64,000 nucleotides of DNA from Cohaesibacter marisflavi (GCF_900115225.1 NZ_FOVR01000004.1:248001-312000); one strand, 5' to 3'. Counted from the first letter of the stretch, positions 9,124-19,533 are shown. Program-made: numbers and translations. The notes: generated by a model from the letters alone, not told the origin.

Positions 9124-10614
9124 TCAGCCTTCGTAATTGTCTTTCACGAGGCGATCAAGCAAACGGACCCCAAAGCCGGATGCCCACCCCTGACTGATCT
9201 CGTTTTTCGGTGCATCCATCGCAGTGCCTGCGACATCGATATGCACCCAATCCACGTCGCCCACAAAGCGCTTGAGGAACTGCGCCGCCGTAATGGAACC
9301 AGCCCAGCGGCCACCGGTATTCTTCATGTCGGCGAACTTGCTGTCGATCATCTTGTCATATTCCTTGGCCAAAGGCAGACGCCAGACGGTTTCACCCGTC
9401 GTTGCTCCGGATTTTGACAGCTGCGCACAGAGATCGTCCGAATTGGAGAAGATGCCCGCATTGTGAGCCCCAAGGGCCACAATGACAGCACCAGTCAAGG
9501 TCGCCAGATCAATCATGAAGCGTGGCGCAAAGGTCTCCTTGGAGTAATGCAGCAGATCAGCCAGCACCAGACGGCCTTCCGCATCCGTATTGATGACTTC
9601 GATGGTCTGGCCAGACATGGAGGTAACAATATCGCCCGGACGCTGGGCGTTGCCATCGGGCATATTTTCAACAAGACCGATGATGCCGATGGCATTCACC
9701 TTGGCCTTGCGGCCCGAGAGCGCATGCATAAGGCCGGTGACTGCAGCGGCCCCGCCCATATCGCCCTTCATGTCTTCCATGCCGCCAGCTGGCTTAATGG
9801 AAATACCGCCGGTATCAAACACGACGCCCTTGCCCACGAAGACAACGGGCGCTTCATCCTTTTTGCCGCCCATCCATTTCATGATGGCCACGCGAGGCTC
9901 GCGCACCGATCCCTGCGCCACACCAAGCAAAGCATTCATGCCCAGTTTTTCAAGATCTGCTTGTTCGAGAATTTCCACCTCTGCCCCCAGCGCTTCCAGC
10001 GCCTTGGCCTTGGCTGCAAATTCCTCCGGTCCAAGCACATTGGCCGGTTCGTTGACCAGATCACGCGCTAGCAGGGTTCCATCCGAGATCACCTCATCAC
10101 TTTCCCAAACCTTGGCCGCTCCTTTGGCATCCGCGCACAGAATGGAAACCTTTGCTGCTTCTTTTGCTTTCTTGGGCTTGCCTTTCTCGGTCTTGTAAAG
10201 ATCGAAATCATAGGCCCTAAGCTTCATGCCCATGGCAATCAGGGAAACTTTGGCAGCGTCCATCTCCTTGTCATCAGCCTCGGCGACGACATGGATGACT
10301 TTTGAGCCGTTGGCAGCTCCAATGGCCGCTCCACCCAGATCCGCAAAATCGCGTTCAGATAAAGTTTCTTCACCAAGGCCAATGAGAATAATGCGGTCCA
10401 GCGCCACACCGGCAGGGGCCAGAATCTGTACGCTTTTGCAAAAACCGCCTTTGAAATCGGCTGCCTTGATCGCTCGCCCGATTGCCCCATCACTCTTTTC
10501 ATCAAGCGCCTTCCCCGTTGCACTCAAGGCGAGGGACTTGTCAACAAACAACACGGCAGCACCGGTTTCCGGTGTGCCCAAAGCTTCAAACTGAATAAAA
10601 GGGAGAGTAGCCAT
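9124..10614 (-). CDS. pepA: Leucyl aminopeptidase (M17 family)
   Basis: The 496-residue cytosolic enzyme removes N-terminal residues from peptides using two metal ions. The C-terminal M17 catalytic domain shows the metal/bicarbonate blocks GKGVVFDTGGISIKP, MKGDMGGAAAV and the signature NTDAEGRLVLADLL. The N-terminal half is the divergent macro-like domain. The C-terminus (VDWVHIDVAGTAMDAP) is typical. It is divergent from the lptFGD operon and upstream of holC, as in many Proteobacteria. Confidence 0.96.
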   Translation of the reverse strand: MATLPFIQFEALGTPETGAAVLFVDKSLALSATGKALDEKSDGAIGRAIKAADFKGGFCKSVQILAPAGVALDRIILIGLGEETLSERDFADLGGAAIGAANGSKVIHVVAEADDKEMDAAKVSLIAMGMKLRAYDFDLYKTEKGKPKKAKEAAKVSILCADAKGAAKVWESDEVISDGTLLARDLVNEPANVLGPEEFAAKAKALEALGAEVEILEQADLEKLGMNALLGVAQGSVREPRVAIMKWMGGKKDEAPVVFVGKGVVFDTGGISIKPAGGMEDMKGDMGGAAAVTGLMHALSGRKAKVNAIGIIGLVENMPDGNAQRPGDIVTSMSGQTIEVINTDAEGRLVLADLLHYSKETFAPRFMIDLATLTGAVIVALGAHNAGIFSNSDDLCAQLSKSGATTGETVWRLPLAKEYDKMIDSKFADMKNTGGRWAGSITAAQFLKRFVGDVDWVHIDVAGTAMDAPKNEISQGWASGFGVRLLDRLVKDNYEG

Positions 10615-10997
10615 AAAGGACGATGTCTTTCTTTTTGTTAGGATGTCTTTTTCAGGAGGTCCGCTCCGAGGTCGCCCCCAATGGGCCAGACAGGAGTGGA
10701 AAATGGAATATATCTAGTTCACACTATTGTGGGTGCTTTGGCGCTCGAGTTCAAGACCGCTCTCAAAACGGCCCATGCAAAAGCCTTTGAAGAAAACTGT
10801 GCGGAAGGAACACCCCGCCATCATTTGTTGGCTAAATTGCATCATCCGCTTTCAAAATAGGTCATTTTCGCGGGATATTTTTTCCAGAGCACCGAACTTC
10901 CCAACTAAAATGCTTGCCAGCCGAAGGGGAGACAGCCATAAACCAACCATAATCCTTGCATACAAAAAACCGAACATAGGATCACGACGAAGAGATC
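10615..10997. promoter_or_regulatory. Divergent promoter region, pepA / lptF
   Basis: 383 bp without a gene separate the two divergent units, so both promoters must lie here. I see no convincing -35/-10 pair, riboswitch or strong hairpin. The short open frame starting near 10727 has no coding character and runs into lptF in another frame. Confidence 0.45.
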
Positions 10998-12242
10998 ATG
11001 AAGCTGATCGAGCGATACATATTCATGCGCGCCGCGACCGCCTTTCTCATGACAGTCACCATACTGACTGCCATCGTCTGGTTGACGCAGGCTCTGCGCG
11101 ATATGGATCTGGTAACGGCCAAAGGGCAGACAATTCTGATCTTTATCTCCATGACCTCTCTGGTCTTGCCGACACTGGTCATGGTTATCGCCCCCTTTGC
11201 AGTGCTGATCGCTGTCGCCGTTACCCTTAACAACCTCAATGCAGACAGCGAACTGGTCGTGATCAATGCGACGAGTGCGCCGCCTTGGGTGGTGGTCAAG
11301 CCCATCATTATTCTGGGGCTAGTGGCCACGCTTACCGGCGGATTTCTCAGTCTTTATGCCGCACCGCAGGCTCTCACATCCCTGCGTGTCTTCATTACGC
11401 AGGTGCGTGCTGATCTGGTTGCCAACATCGTCAAGGAAGGCATTTTCTCCGAGATTGAAGATGGCATGACCTTCCATATCCAGAAGCGGGAACCAAACGG
11501 CATCATGCGCGGATTGTTCCTCTCTGATGAGCGCGATCCCAAGAAGCATATTGTCTACTCGTCGGAATTCGCCCAAATCGTCGAAACGCCGCAAGCGACC
11601 TTCCTGCGCATGGAGCAAGGCACGATCCAGCAGCAGCAGATCAAAGCCGCTGACGATGGCGAGCTGGATGAAACCAATCCGGATTTCACGACGGTGAATA
11701 TTATCAATTTTGATTCTTATGCCATTGATCTATCCAAATTCACGGGGGTCAGTGAGGGCGGCGTCCAATATTACAAGCCACGCGAACTGACCACGACAAC
11801 CCTGCTCAATCCGCCCAAGGACGACCCGACCATCAAGCGCGAGCCCGGAGTTGCCCGTTCGGAGTTGCATGACCGTTTTACCAACCCGCTCTACAATCTG
11901 GTGTTCGCCACAATCGTCGCCGCCTTCCTTGCGCAGGTGCGCACCACCAGAGAGCGACGAGGCAGCGCGATTTTTGTGGCTGTCATTCTTGTGGCTGCCA
12001 TCCGGTTGGCTGGCTTCGGAATTACCAGTCTGGCGATTCGATCCCCCCTCGCGGTTCCCTTTATGTATGCCCTGCCGATTATTTCCATCATACTGGGGCT
12101 CTGGATGGTGCTCAGCGGCCGCCGCTTGACGGCTATGGACAATCTGATCCGCATAATGGAGTTGTTTAACGACAGCATATTGCATAAGGTCAAAGGATTA
12201 TTCAGGAAACCAAAACCAGAAAAGCGATTTTTAGAGTCGTAG
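10998..12242 (+). CDS. lptF: LPS export ABC transporter permease LptF
   Basis: LptF with LptG and LptB pulls lipopolysaccharide from the inner membrane into the Lpt bridge. The 414-residue protein has paired N-terminal transmembrane helices (about 12-35 and 45-75), one near 95-115, then a large periplasmic beta-jellyroll (about 125-290) and three more helices before a basic tail. The opening MKLIERYIFMRAATAFLMT is typical. lptG starts 1 nt after the stop, so translation is probably coupled. Confidence 0.94.
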   Translation: MKLIERYIFMRAATAFLMTVTILTAIVWLTQALRDMDLVTAKGQTILIFISMTSLVLPTLVMVIAPFAVLIAVAVTLNNLNADSELVVINATSAPPWVVVKPIIILGLVATLTGGFLSLYAAPQALTSLRVFITQVRADLVANIVKEGIFSEIEDGMTFHIQKREPNGIMRGLFLSDERDPKKHIVYSSEFAQIVETPQATFLRMEQGTIQQQQIKAADDGELDETNPDFTTVNIINFDSYAIDLSKFTGVSEGGVQYYKPRELTTTTLLNPPKDDPTIKREPGVARSELHDRFTNPLYNLVFATIVAAFLAQVRTTRERRGSAIFVAVILVAAIRLAGFGITSLAIRSPLAVPFMYALPIISIILGLWMVLSGRRLTAMDNLIRIMELFNDSILHKVKGLFRKPKPEKRFLES

Positions 12243-12243
12243 C

Positions 12244-13335
12244 ATGCCGCCAAATATCATTTTCCGCTATTTTGCCACACGGTTTCTCTGGTCAATATTG
12301 ACGATTTTCCTTGGCTGCTTTCTGCTCATCCTTCTGGTCGACTATGTCGAGCTGATCCGGCGTGGCAGCAACAAGGAGAATGCCGACGCACTCAGCCTTT
12401 TCCTGATGTCGCTTTATCGTGTCCCTGAACTCGCAGAACGCATTCTGCCCTTTGCAACCCTGTTCGGGGCCATCGCGGCCTTTCTCAACCTGTCCCGCCG
12501 CCTCGAACTGGTCATCGTACGCGCGTCAGGCATGTCCGCCTGGCAGTTCGTCGCCCCAGCCCTTTTCGTAGCCGTTGCTCTGGGTGTTTTCGCGACCACC
12601 GTCTATAATCCCGGTGTCGCCTATCTCAAGGAAAAGTCACTGGAAATCGACGCCCGAATTTTTGGCGCCAGCTTTACCACCAGCGGCCAGCCAGCCAGTC
12701 AGGGCTGGGTGCAGCAAAAGGGTGAAGATGGCGATTCCATCCTCAAGGCGAGAACCACCTTTGATAACGGCCGTCAATTGGGAGGCGTGACGGTATTTTC
12801 CTACGATTCCGAAGGACGGTTCGTCGAACGGGTCGATGCGAAATCAGGCATATTGGAAAATGGCTATTGGCATTTGAGCGATGTGCTGGTCAGTTCCGCA
12901 TCCGCAGCTCCGCGCCACTATCAGACCTATCTGGTCAGCACCCACCTAACGCCGCAGGAGGCATCAGAGACCATAGCCAATCCTGATTCTGTACCCTTCT
13001 GGGACCTGCCAGACGTTATCGAGCAGGCCAGTCGAGCGGGTCTTCCTGCATATAAATATCGTTTGCGATTTCAAACTCTTTTGGCCAAACCCCTACTTTT
13101 GGCGGCAATGGTGCTGATCGCGGCAACCGTATCACTAAAAATTTTTCGGTTCGGCAATGTGGGAAAGATGATTCTGGGTGGCGTTATTGCTGGCTTCGTG
13201 CTTTATGTAGTCACAGAATTAGCTAAAGATTTAGGAAATACAGGGTTGGTTAACCCAATTCTGTCAGCTTGGCTTCCAGCGATTGTGGCTTCCTTGATGG
13301 GGTTTTCTATTTTGTTGTATCAGGAGGACGGATAA
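12244..13335 (+). CDS. lptG: LPS export ABC transporter permease LptG
   Basis: This is the partner permease of LptF, 363 residues with the same plan: N-terminal helices, a periplasmic jellyroll (about 125-255) and C-terminal helices ending ILLYQEDG. Family features are FLGCFLLILLVDYVELIRR and the cytoplasmic coupling region RRLELVIVRASGMS. It is joined to lptF by 1 nt and to lptD by 2 nt, giving a tight LPS-transport operon. No lptB, lptC or lptA is in the window. Confidence 0.94.
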   Translation: MPPNIIFRYFATRFLWSILTIFLGCFLLILLVDYVELIRRGSNKENADALSLFLMSLYRVPELAERILPFATLFGAIAAFLNLSRRLELVIVRASGMSAWQFVAPALFVAVALGVFATTVYNPGVAYLKEKSLEIDARIFGASFTTSGQPASQGWVQQKGEDGDSILKARTTFDNGRQLGGVTVFSYDSEGRFVERVDAKSGILENGYWHLSDVLVSSASAAPRHYQTYLVSTHLTPQEASETIANPDSVPFWDLPDVIEQASRAGLPAYKYRLRFQTLLAKPLLLAAMVLIAATVSLKIFRFGNVGKMILGGVIAGFVLYVVTELAKDLGNTGLVNPILSAWLPAIVASLMGFSILLYQEDG

Positions 13336-13337
13336 GT

Positions 13338-15671
13338 ATGCGTCGTACCGTCCAGTCCGCATATTGGAATGACACTGTTTCACACGCGACCGTAACCACC
13401 GGTCTGCGCGCGGCTTTGCTTGCATCTGTGCTTGTGTTTGTCCCTTCTTCAATGAACTCCGCGGCAGCGCAGGATATCGTTTCCAACGTCAAGCTTCAGC
13501 GCCCCGATGATAACGCACGAATGTTGGTCGAAGCTGACCAAATGGTCTACGACTATGACAATGAACGCGTGTCGGCAGTTGGCCATGTAGAAATCTATTA
13601 TGGCGACTACACGCTTCAGGCTGACAAGGTTACCTATGATCAGAAGTCTGCTCGCCTGATTGCAGACGGCAGTGTGCGTATCACCGAGCCTGGCGGCAAT
13701 GTGATGACCGCCAACTATATCGATATCACGGAAGATTTCCGCTCCGGCTTTGTCCGTTCCTTGCGGGTGCAAACGCCTGAGAAGGCGCGCTTTGCAGCAG
13801 ACAAGGCTGAACGGCGCGACGACGACATCACAGTGTTCGACAAGGGGGTTTATACCACCTGCGAACCGTGCCGCGAAAATCCGAAGAAATCCCCTCTCTG
13901 GCAGATCAAGGCCTCAAGGATCATCTATAATTCCAAAGACAAGATGGTCTATTACAAGGCTGCCAAGTTCGAATTCATGGGCGTTCCCCTGCTTTACACG
14001 CCCTATCTGGCTCATCCGGACCCTTCACGCAAGCGCAGCTCCGGTCTGCTCGCTCCGCGCGGTGGCTACAACAGCGAGCTGGGCACCTATGTAACCCCGC
14101 GTTACTATTGGGCGCCATCGGAAAGCTATGACGTCACCTTCTCGCCGACTTATTATTCCAAACAAGGCTTGCTGGGCAACGCCACTTGGCGCCAGCATGT
14201 CGGCATTGGCACATACAATGTGCGGGTGGCGGGCATTTCGCAGCAGGATAAAGACGCTTTTGCTGGCACCAGCGGTGATAAAACCTTCCGTGGCGCAATT
14301 GAGAGTTCCGGCCAGTTAAACCTTTCCAGCAAATGGAAATTCGGCTGGGACGTGTCCCTGCTTTCGGACAAGCTCTTTCTGCGCGACTATGACCTGACGA
14401 ACGAGGATGAGAGCAAACGTTCCTCCATCTACTTGGTCGGTCAGGGCGAGCGGAACTATTTCGACGCCCGCGCCAACTACTATAACATCATGACCGACAG
14501 CCTGAACCAGTCCGAACAGGCCGTTGTGCATCCGTCTATTGATTATAGCGCCTATTCCAAGACGCCTCTGTTTGGCGGCGAAGGACGGCTGCAGGTCAAC
14601 TCGACCTCCATCACGCGCGATGATGAACGCCAGACAACCATTGGCGGCGTAACCCGCACCGATGGCGTCAGCGGAACCTATAACCGAACCAGCGTGGACG
14701 CGAGCTGGAAACGCAAGTTTGTCGCTCCCGGTGGTCAGGTCATTACCCCGTTCACATCCCTGCGCGGTGATCTTTACTGGATGCCGAGCAAGTCGGGTGC
14801 TCCTGCTGCTCTGGTCGACGAAAATCTGGCCTTGCGCGGCATGCCAACTGTCGGTGTCGATTATCGACTGCCGGTTCTGGTGACCACAGGCAGCACGTCC
14901 CACATCATTGAACCGATCGCTCAGGTGATTGCGCGTCCAAACGAGGCGCAGATCGGCGAATTGCCCAATGATGACTCGCAGAGCCTGATCTTTGACGACA
15001 CCATTCTCTTCGACCCGAACAAATTTTCAGGGTATGACCGCGTTGAGGGCGGCACGCGCGCCAATATCGGCTTCCAGTATCGCGCACAAATGGCCAGTGG
15101 CTGGTCTGTCAACGCGCTGGCTGGCCGCTCGTTCCAGCTTGCCGGACGCAACTCCTTCGCCAAGAATGATTTGACAAGCACCGGTCTGGACAGCGGGCTG
15201 GACAAGACACGCTCTGACTATGTCGCGCGCGTGGGCGTCAACAGCAACAAAGGCATCGCGGCGATTGCGCGCGGGCGGTTTGATTCCGATACAGCGGACC
15301 TGAAATATGCTTCCGTCTCTGCCTCTGGCAGCTATGATCGCTATACGGGCTCCTTAGGCTATGCCTATACCGACAAGCGCCCGTCTGCAGGCATCAATCA
15401 GGTTCGGCAGGAAATCACCACCGCAGCGTCCATCAAGTTTGCAGACTTCTGGTCGGTCGGCGGCAGCAGCCAGTATGACATCGCCAGAGGCGGTCTCGTA
15501 AGTGGTGCGTTGAAACTCAAATATGAAGATGAGTGCTTTGCTGTAAGCCTGCAATATTCGCAAACACGCGAATCCTATTCAGACACGACAAGTGACAAAA
15601 CAGTCATGCTTCAGTTCGATTTCAAATCACTGGCAGATGGACAGCTTAGTTATTCTGAAGAATCTGATTAG
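13338..15671 (+). CDS. lptD: LPS-assembly outer-membrane protein LptD
   Basis: LptD is the beta-barrel through which LPS reaches the cell surface. The 777-residue product starts with a signal peptide (about residues 1-44, ending NSAAAQ). An OstA/LptA-like beta-taco domain follows (about 60-170, e.g. EADQMVYDYDNERVSAVGHV). The rest is a long beta-strand-rich C-terminal barrel. A pair of Cys appears in TTCEPCREN. The frame is open upstream into lptG, but AGGAGG at 13322-13327 and the signal peptide fix the ATG at 13338, two bases after the lptG stop. Confidence 0.93.
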   Translation: MRRTVQSAYWNDTVSHATVTTGLRAALLASVLVFVPSSMNSAAAQDIVSNVKLQRPDDNARMLVEADQMVYDYDNERVSAVGHVEIYYGDYTLQADKVTYDQKSARLIADGSVRITEPGGNVMTANYIDITEDFRSGFVRSLRVQTPEKARFAADKAERRDDDITVFDKGVYTTCEPCRENPKKSPLWQIKASRIIYNSKDKMVYYKAAKFEFMGVPLLYTPYLAHPDPSRKRSSGLLAPRGGYNSELGTYVTPRYYWAPSESYDVTFSPTYYSKQGLLGNATWRQHVGIGTYNVRVAGISQQDKDAFAGTSGDKTFRGAIESSGQLNLSSKWKFGWDVSLLSDKLFLRDYDLTNEDESKRSSIYLVGQGERNYFDARANYYNIMTDSLNQSEQAVVHPSIDYSAYSKTPLFGGEGRLQVNSTSITRDDERQTTIGGVTRTDGVSGTYNRTSVDASWKRKFVAPGGQVITPFTSLRGDLYWMPSKSGAPAALVDENLALRGMPTVGVDYRLPVLVTTGSTSHIIEPIAQVIARPNEAQIGELPNDDSQSLIFDDTILFDPNKFSGYDRVEGGTRANIGFQYRAQMASGWSVNALAGRSFQLAGRNSFAKNDLTSTGLDSGLDKTRSDYVARVGVNSNKGIAAIARGRFDSDTADLKYASVSASGSYDRYTGSLGYAYTDKRPSAGINQVRQEITTAASIKFADFWSVGGSSQYDIARGGLVSGALKLKYEDECFAVSLQYSQTRESYSDTTSDKTVMLQFDFKSLADGQLSYSEESD

Positions 15672-15819
15672 GAAAACACGGAAAACGTCTTCAGTTAGCC
15701 GTATTTGACTGCATACTTGCGTTTGACTCAGAAAAACTGGATAGAAAAGGACAACCCTGATTGATCGGTTTTCTTTTCTTCCGGTCCTATTTTTACAAGC
15801 ACGATGACGAGCCCGTTTC

Positions 15820-16764
15820 ATGAAGCACGATCAACTGAACAAGACCTTGTCTATTCTCGCTCTGGCCATGTTTGTGCTGCTTTCAAGCGCGCAAACAAAG
15901 CAGGCTTTGGCCAGCACGATCAAAGCAGTCGTCAACGGTGCTGTGATTACCGATTTTGATGTTGCGCAACGTCAGCGTCTGGAAAAGCTCCTTTCGGGCA
16001 ATCGGAAGAATCTGAGCAGGACAGCAGCTCTCAACGAACTGATTGACGACAAGCTCAAGCTCTTTGAAGCGCGCAGTCGCAACATGACAGCTTCTGATCG
16101 TGAAATTGATGGCGCCGTATCGAACATGGCTGCCAACGCAAAGCTGAGCAAGAAACGCCTACTCTCCATCATCAAGCAGTCTGGCATCAACCCTGAAACC
16201 TTGAAGGACTGGCTCAAAGTCCAGCTCTCCTGGCGCGATCTTGTCGCAGCCCGCTCCAACTCTCAGGTCCATGTTGATGAAGCGGAAATCTACCAGCTGC
16301 TGAGTGATCAGACCAAGAAGGACGACAAGGTCAAGGAAGCAATCCGATTTGACCTGACGCGCGTCGTTTTTGTCGTTCGCTCGAAGGCATCCAATGGTGA
16401 GAGAAACCAGCGCCTTAAAGAAGCCAAGCGCTTTCGTGCACGCTTCTCTTCCTGCAGCAAGGATCTGGAGACAGCGCGTACCCTCACCGATGTTGCCGTT
16501 GAACGTGTTGGCCGCAAATCCACCACGGAACTGCCCGGTCCATTGGAAGAGCGCCTCAGAGATACGCCGGTTAACAAGCTCACCGCTCCTATCAAGGTCA
16601 GCGAAGGCTACGAGATGGTTGCCGTTTGCGACAAGAAAGATCTTGGCAAGCAGGAAACTCTGCGCACGGAGATCCAGTCCAAGCTGCGCAACGAGCAGAG
16701 CCAGATGCTCGAACGGCGCTACCTTTCGGAGCTGCGCTCTAACGCCGTTATCGACAAGCGCTAG
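15820..16764 (+). CDS. surA: SurA-like periplasmic chaperone / peptidyl-prolyl isomerase
   Basis: SurA-type proteins escort unfolded outer-membrane proteins across the periplasm. The 314-residue protein has a signal peptide (1-31, ending ALAS), then the SurA N-terminal chaperone domain (KAVVNGAVITDFDVAQRQRL; ALNELIDDKLKLFEA) and one C-terminal parvulin-like region (about 165-275). It is shorter than the E. coli protein, which has two parvulin domains; a single one is usual in Alphaproteobacteria. Its place after lptD fits its clients. The 148-nt gap leaves room for its own promoter. Confidence 0.86.
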   Translation: MKHDQLNKTLSILALAMFVLLSSAQTKQALASTIKAVVNGAVITDFDVAQRQRLEKLLSGNRKNLSRTAALNELIDDKLKLFEARSRNMTASDREIDGAVSNMAANAKLSKKRLLSIIKQSGINPETLKDWLKVQLSWRDLVAARSNSQVHVDEAEIYQLLSDQTKKDDKVKEAIRFDLTRVVFVVRSKASNGERNQRLKEAKRFRARFSSCSKDLETARTLTDVAVERVGRKSTTELPGPLEERLRDTPVNKLTAPIKVSEGYEMVAVCDKKDLGKQETLRTEIQSKLRNEQSQMLERRYLSELRSNAVIDKR

Positions 16765-16792
16765 ACCTCTTCCCTATCCAACTGCTGTTGTA

Positions 16793-16801
16793 TGGTATAA
16801 T
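16793..16801 (+). promoter_or_regulatory. Candidate extended -10 promoter for pdxA
   Basis: TATAAT (16796-16801) preceded by TG one base earlier (TGGTATAAT) is a full extended -10 element, about 88 bp before the pdxA ATG. No good -35 lies at the normal distance, as expected for the extended type. Confidence 0.4.
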
Positions 16802-16888
16802 ACTCATAGATGTGCCTATAAATATGTCTCTGTCACCCAAAGTGGCAGGGACTAATTCGTTTAAAAACATTGATATCCGGAAAAAACA

Positions 16889-17893
16889 ATGGCTTCCAAA
16901 CGCGATATTCTAGCCGTTTCCATCGGCGAACCCGCAGGGATCGGCCCTGAAATCATCCTCAAGGCTTGGCTGAGCAGCGAAAAGGAAGGGATCAACCCCT
17001 TTGTCGTTTTCGGCGATCCCGCTCTACTGGAGCGCCGCGCGCGCCTGTTCGGCTTGACCGTTCCCATCCGTACCTGCAAGCCCGAAGAAGTCTTTGACGC
17101 CTTTCCCATGACGCTGCCTGTCATTCCTATCGAACATGAACTGAGCGACAATCCCGGAGAGCTAGAAGTCTGCAACGCGCCGGGCGTTATCGAATCGATC
17201 GAAAAGGCAACTGAGGCCGTTCTCACCGGACAGGCGAAGGCTCTCGTTACGCTACCGATTCAAAAGCACAATCTGTATGAATATGGCTTCGAGCATCCCG
17301 GTCATACCGAGTTTCTTGGCGCCCTTTCTGAAAAACATACTGGCGAGAAGATCCAGCCGGTCATGATGCTAGCAGGCCCCGAGCTGCGCACCATCCCAGT
17401 CACTGGCCATATTGCGATCAATCAGGTCGCCCCTTCCATTACGCCGGAATTGGTGGAAAACATCGCTCGCGTTACGATTCATGACCTACAGACCCGTTTC
17501 GGCATCGATAAGCCGAAAATCGCCATTGCGGGCCTTAACCCCCATGCCGGCGAGAATGGCGCCATGGGCAAAGAAGATGCAGCCATCATTGCTCCAGTCG
17601 TCAAAAAGCTTCAGGATGAAGGCTTTGCCGTAACCGGCCCTCATCCGGCAGATACGATGTTCAACAAGAATGCGCGCGAGAAATATGACGTGGCTTTGGC
17701 CATGTATCATGATCAGGCCCTCATTCCGGTCAAGACCATCGCTTTTGACGAAACGGTCAACGTCACCCTTGGGTTGCCATTCATGCGCACATCGCCAGAC
17801 CATGGCACAGCGCTGGATATTGCGACCAAGGGCATTGCCAATCCATCAAGCCTCTTGGCGGCTCTCAAGCTGGCCAATGAAGTAAAGATTTGA
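16889..17893 (+). CDS. pdxA: 4-hydroxythreonine-4-phosphate dehydrogenase
   Basis: PdxA oxidises 4-phosphohydroxythreonine in the DXP-dependent route to pyridoxal phosphate. The 334-residue protein shows the N-terminal GEPAGIGPEI, the metal-binding His in GHTEFLGAL, the AGLNPHAGENG block, and the second His region MYHDQALIPVK. Length is standard. It lies between surA and rsmA, the widespread surA-pdxA-rsmA order also seen in enterics. Confidence 0.96.
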   Translation: MASKRDILAVSIGEPAGIGPEIILKAWLSSEKEGINPFVVFGDPALLERRARLFGLTVPIRTCKPEEVFDAFPMTLPVIPIEHELSDNPGELEVCNAPGVIESIEKATEAVLTGQAKALVTLPIQKHNLYEYGFEHPGHTEFLGALSEKHTGEKIQPVMMLAGPELRTIPVTGHIAINQVAPSITPELVENIARVTIHDLQTRFGIDKPKIAIAGLNPHAGENGAMGKEDAAIIAPVVKKLQDEGFAVTGPHPADTMFNKNAREKYDVALAMYHDQALIPVKTIAFDETVNVTLGLPFMRTSPDHGTALDIATKGIANPSSLLAALKLANEVKI

Positions 17894-17941
17894 TACTGAG
17901 TGCAAATCTCATTGCTTCGGCACGCTTGAAAGAAAGATCCA

Positions 17942-18793
17942 ATGGCCCAGATAGATGACTTGCCGCCCCTCAGAGACGTAATCGAACGGCATGACTTGCG
18001 CGCCAAGAAAAGTCTGGGCCAGAATTTCCTGCTTGATCTCAACCTCACCTGCCGCATTGCACGATCGGCAGGCGATCTGTCCAACCACACGATAATCGAG
18101 GTTGGCCCCGGCCCCGGAGGCCTGACACGCGCCTTGCTGCATGAAGGTGCAAAACGGGTCATCGCCATCGAGATGGACTCCCGTGCCCTGGGCGCGCTTG
18201 AAGAGATAGGAGCGCATTATCCCGGCCGATTGGAGATCATCGAGGGAGACGCGCTCAAGGTTGACATGACCAGTCTTGTCCCCGAAGGCCCGGCACGCAT
18301 CGTTGCCAATCTGCCTTACAATGTGGGAACCCAGCTGCTTCTCAACTGGCTGGAAGCCGACCCGTGGCCACCATTTTACGAGTCGCTCACCCTTATGTTC
18401 CAGAAGGAAGTGGCCGAACGCATCATCGCCACGGAAGAAGACAAGGCCTATGGGCGCCTCGGCGTCATTGCCGGTTGGCGCACCCATGCCGACAAGCTTT
18501 TTGATGTAGCCAAGGAATGCTTCAGCCCGCCGCCGAAAGTCACATCATCCATCGTGCATCTTGTTCCCAAAGCCGATCCCCTGCCCTGCAGATTGCGCAC
18601 ATTGGAACAAGTCACCGCCGCCGCCTTCGGGCAACGTCGCAAGATGCTACGCCAGAGCCTCAAGAGCCTTGGTGTCGATCATCTTCGCCTGATCGAAGAG
18701 GCCGGTCTTGAACCGACCCAACGTGCAGAAACCGTGTCCGTGGAAGGCTTTGTGGCCATGGCCAACGGCCTGGACGCGATGCGAGGAAGCTGA
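17942..18793 (+). CDS. rsmA: 16S rRNA (adenine-1518/1519-N6)-dimethyltransferase
   Basis: RsmA (KsgA) dimethylates two adenosines in the 3' hairpin of 16S rRNA late in small-subunit assembly. The 283-residue protein has the opening [11 protein letters not shown], the SAM-binding motif [14 protein letters not shown], and the catalytic NLPYN motif (residues about 122-126). The C-terminal helical domain has [16 protein letters not shown]. The start gives the expected length. It ends the plus-strand run and is followed by a strong terminator. Confidence 0.96.
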   Translation: MAQIDDLPPLRDVIERHDLRAKKSLGQNFLLDLNLTCRIARSAGDLSNHTIIEVGPGPGGLTRALLHEGAKRVIAIEMDSRALGALEEIGAHYPGRLEIIEGDALKVDMTSLVPEGPARIVANLPYNVGTQLLLNWLEADPWPPFYESLTLMFQKEVAERIIATEEDKAYGRLGVIAGWRTHADKLFDVAKECFSPPPKVTSSIVHLVPKADPLPCRLRTLEQVTAAAFGQRRKMLRQSLKSLGVDHLRLIEEAGLEPTQRAETVSVEGFVAMANGLDAMRGS

Positions 18794-18827
18794 GTCGCAC
18801 AGTCACATATAAAGTAGATGAAAATAA

Positions 18828-18862
18828 AAAGGCCTGCACCACACACGGTGTCAGGCCTTTCT
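18828..18862. terminator. Bidirectional terminator, rsmA / gmk
   Basis: AAAGGCCTGcACC at 18828-18840 pairs with GGTGtCAGGCCTTT ending at 18860 (one mismatch) around a short loop, with A-rich and T-rich flanks. It lies between convergent genes. Confidence 0.88.
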
Positions 18863-18893
18863 GCTCTTATCTCTACTCAAACTTCGTGAGCGC

Positions 18894-19529
18894 TTAGCTG
18901 TTGAGCATGCCTTCGACAAAGCCGCGCGCACCGATCACTCGCTCGCGCTTGTGGCGTTCCGCTTCAACGATCGAGCGGACGGCCGCGAAAGCCTTTTCCA
19001 GATCATCATTGACGATAACATAGTCATATTCGTCCCAATGGCCGATCTCTACACGGGCATTTTGCAACCGAGCCTCGATGACATCCTGTTTGTCTTCAGC
19101 ACGGCGCACGAGGCGTTGCTTCAACTCCTCCATGGATGGCGGCAGAATGAAGACCGAGACGACATCCTTGCGAGCAGCTTTTTTCAGCTGCAGCGTGCCC
19201 TGCCAGTCGATATCGAACAGAACATCACGGCCCTTGGAGAGCGCTTCTTCCACCGGATCGCGCGGCGTGCCGTAGAAATTGGAATGCACCTCGGCCCATT
19301 CCAGAAGATCCCCGCGTTCGCGCATGGCGTGGAACTGGCGCTCTGGCACAAAATGGTAATGGACGCCGTCAATTTCGCTGCCGCGCTTGGCCCGTGTCGT
19401 CGCCGAAACAGAAAGCTGCAGATTGCGATCACTATCCAGCAAATGGCGGCTGATGGTCGATTTGCCCGCGCCTGAAGGAGACGAGAGCACGAGCATCAAA
19501 CCGCGTCTGATCATGGAATTTTCCGTCAT
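18894..19529 (-). CDS. gmk: Guanylate kinase
   Basis: Gmk phosphorylates GMP to GDP with ATP. The 211-residue protein carries the P-loop SSPSGAGKST (about residues 16-25), the GMP-binding segment SATTRAKRGSEIDGVHYHF, and the lid region DVLFDIDWQGTLQL. The frame is open upstream to 19571 and overlaps the end of yicC. I choose the ATG at 19529, four bases after the yicC stop; 19544 is the alternative. Either way it is translationally tied to yicC. Confidence 0.95.
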   Translation of the reverse strand: MTENSMIRRGLMLVLSSPSGAGKSTISRHLLDSDRNLQLSVSATTRAKRGSEIDGVHYHFVPERQFHAMRERGDLLEWAEVHSNFYGTPRDPVEEALSKGRDVLFDIDWQGTLQLKKAARKDVVSVFILPPSMEELKQRLVRRAEDKQDVIEARLQNARVEIGHWDEYDYVIVNDDLEKAFAAVRSIVEAERHKRERVIGARGFVEGMLNS

Positions 19530-19533
19530 ATTT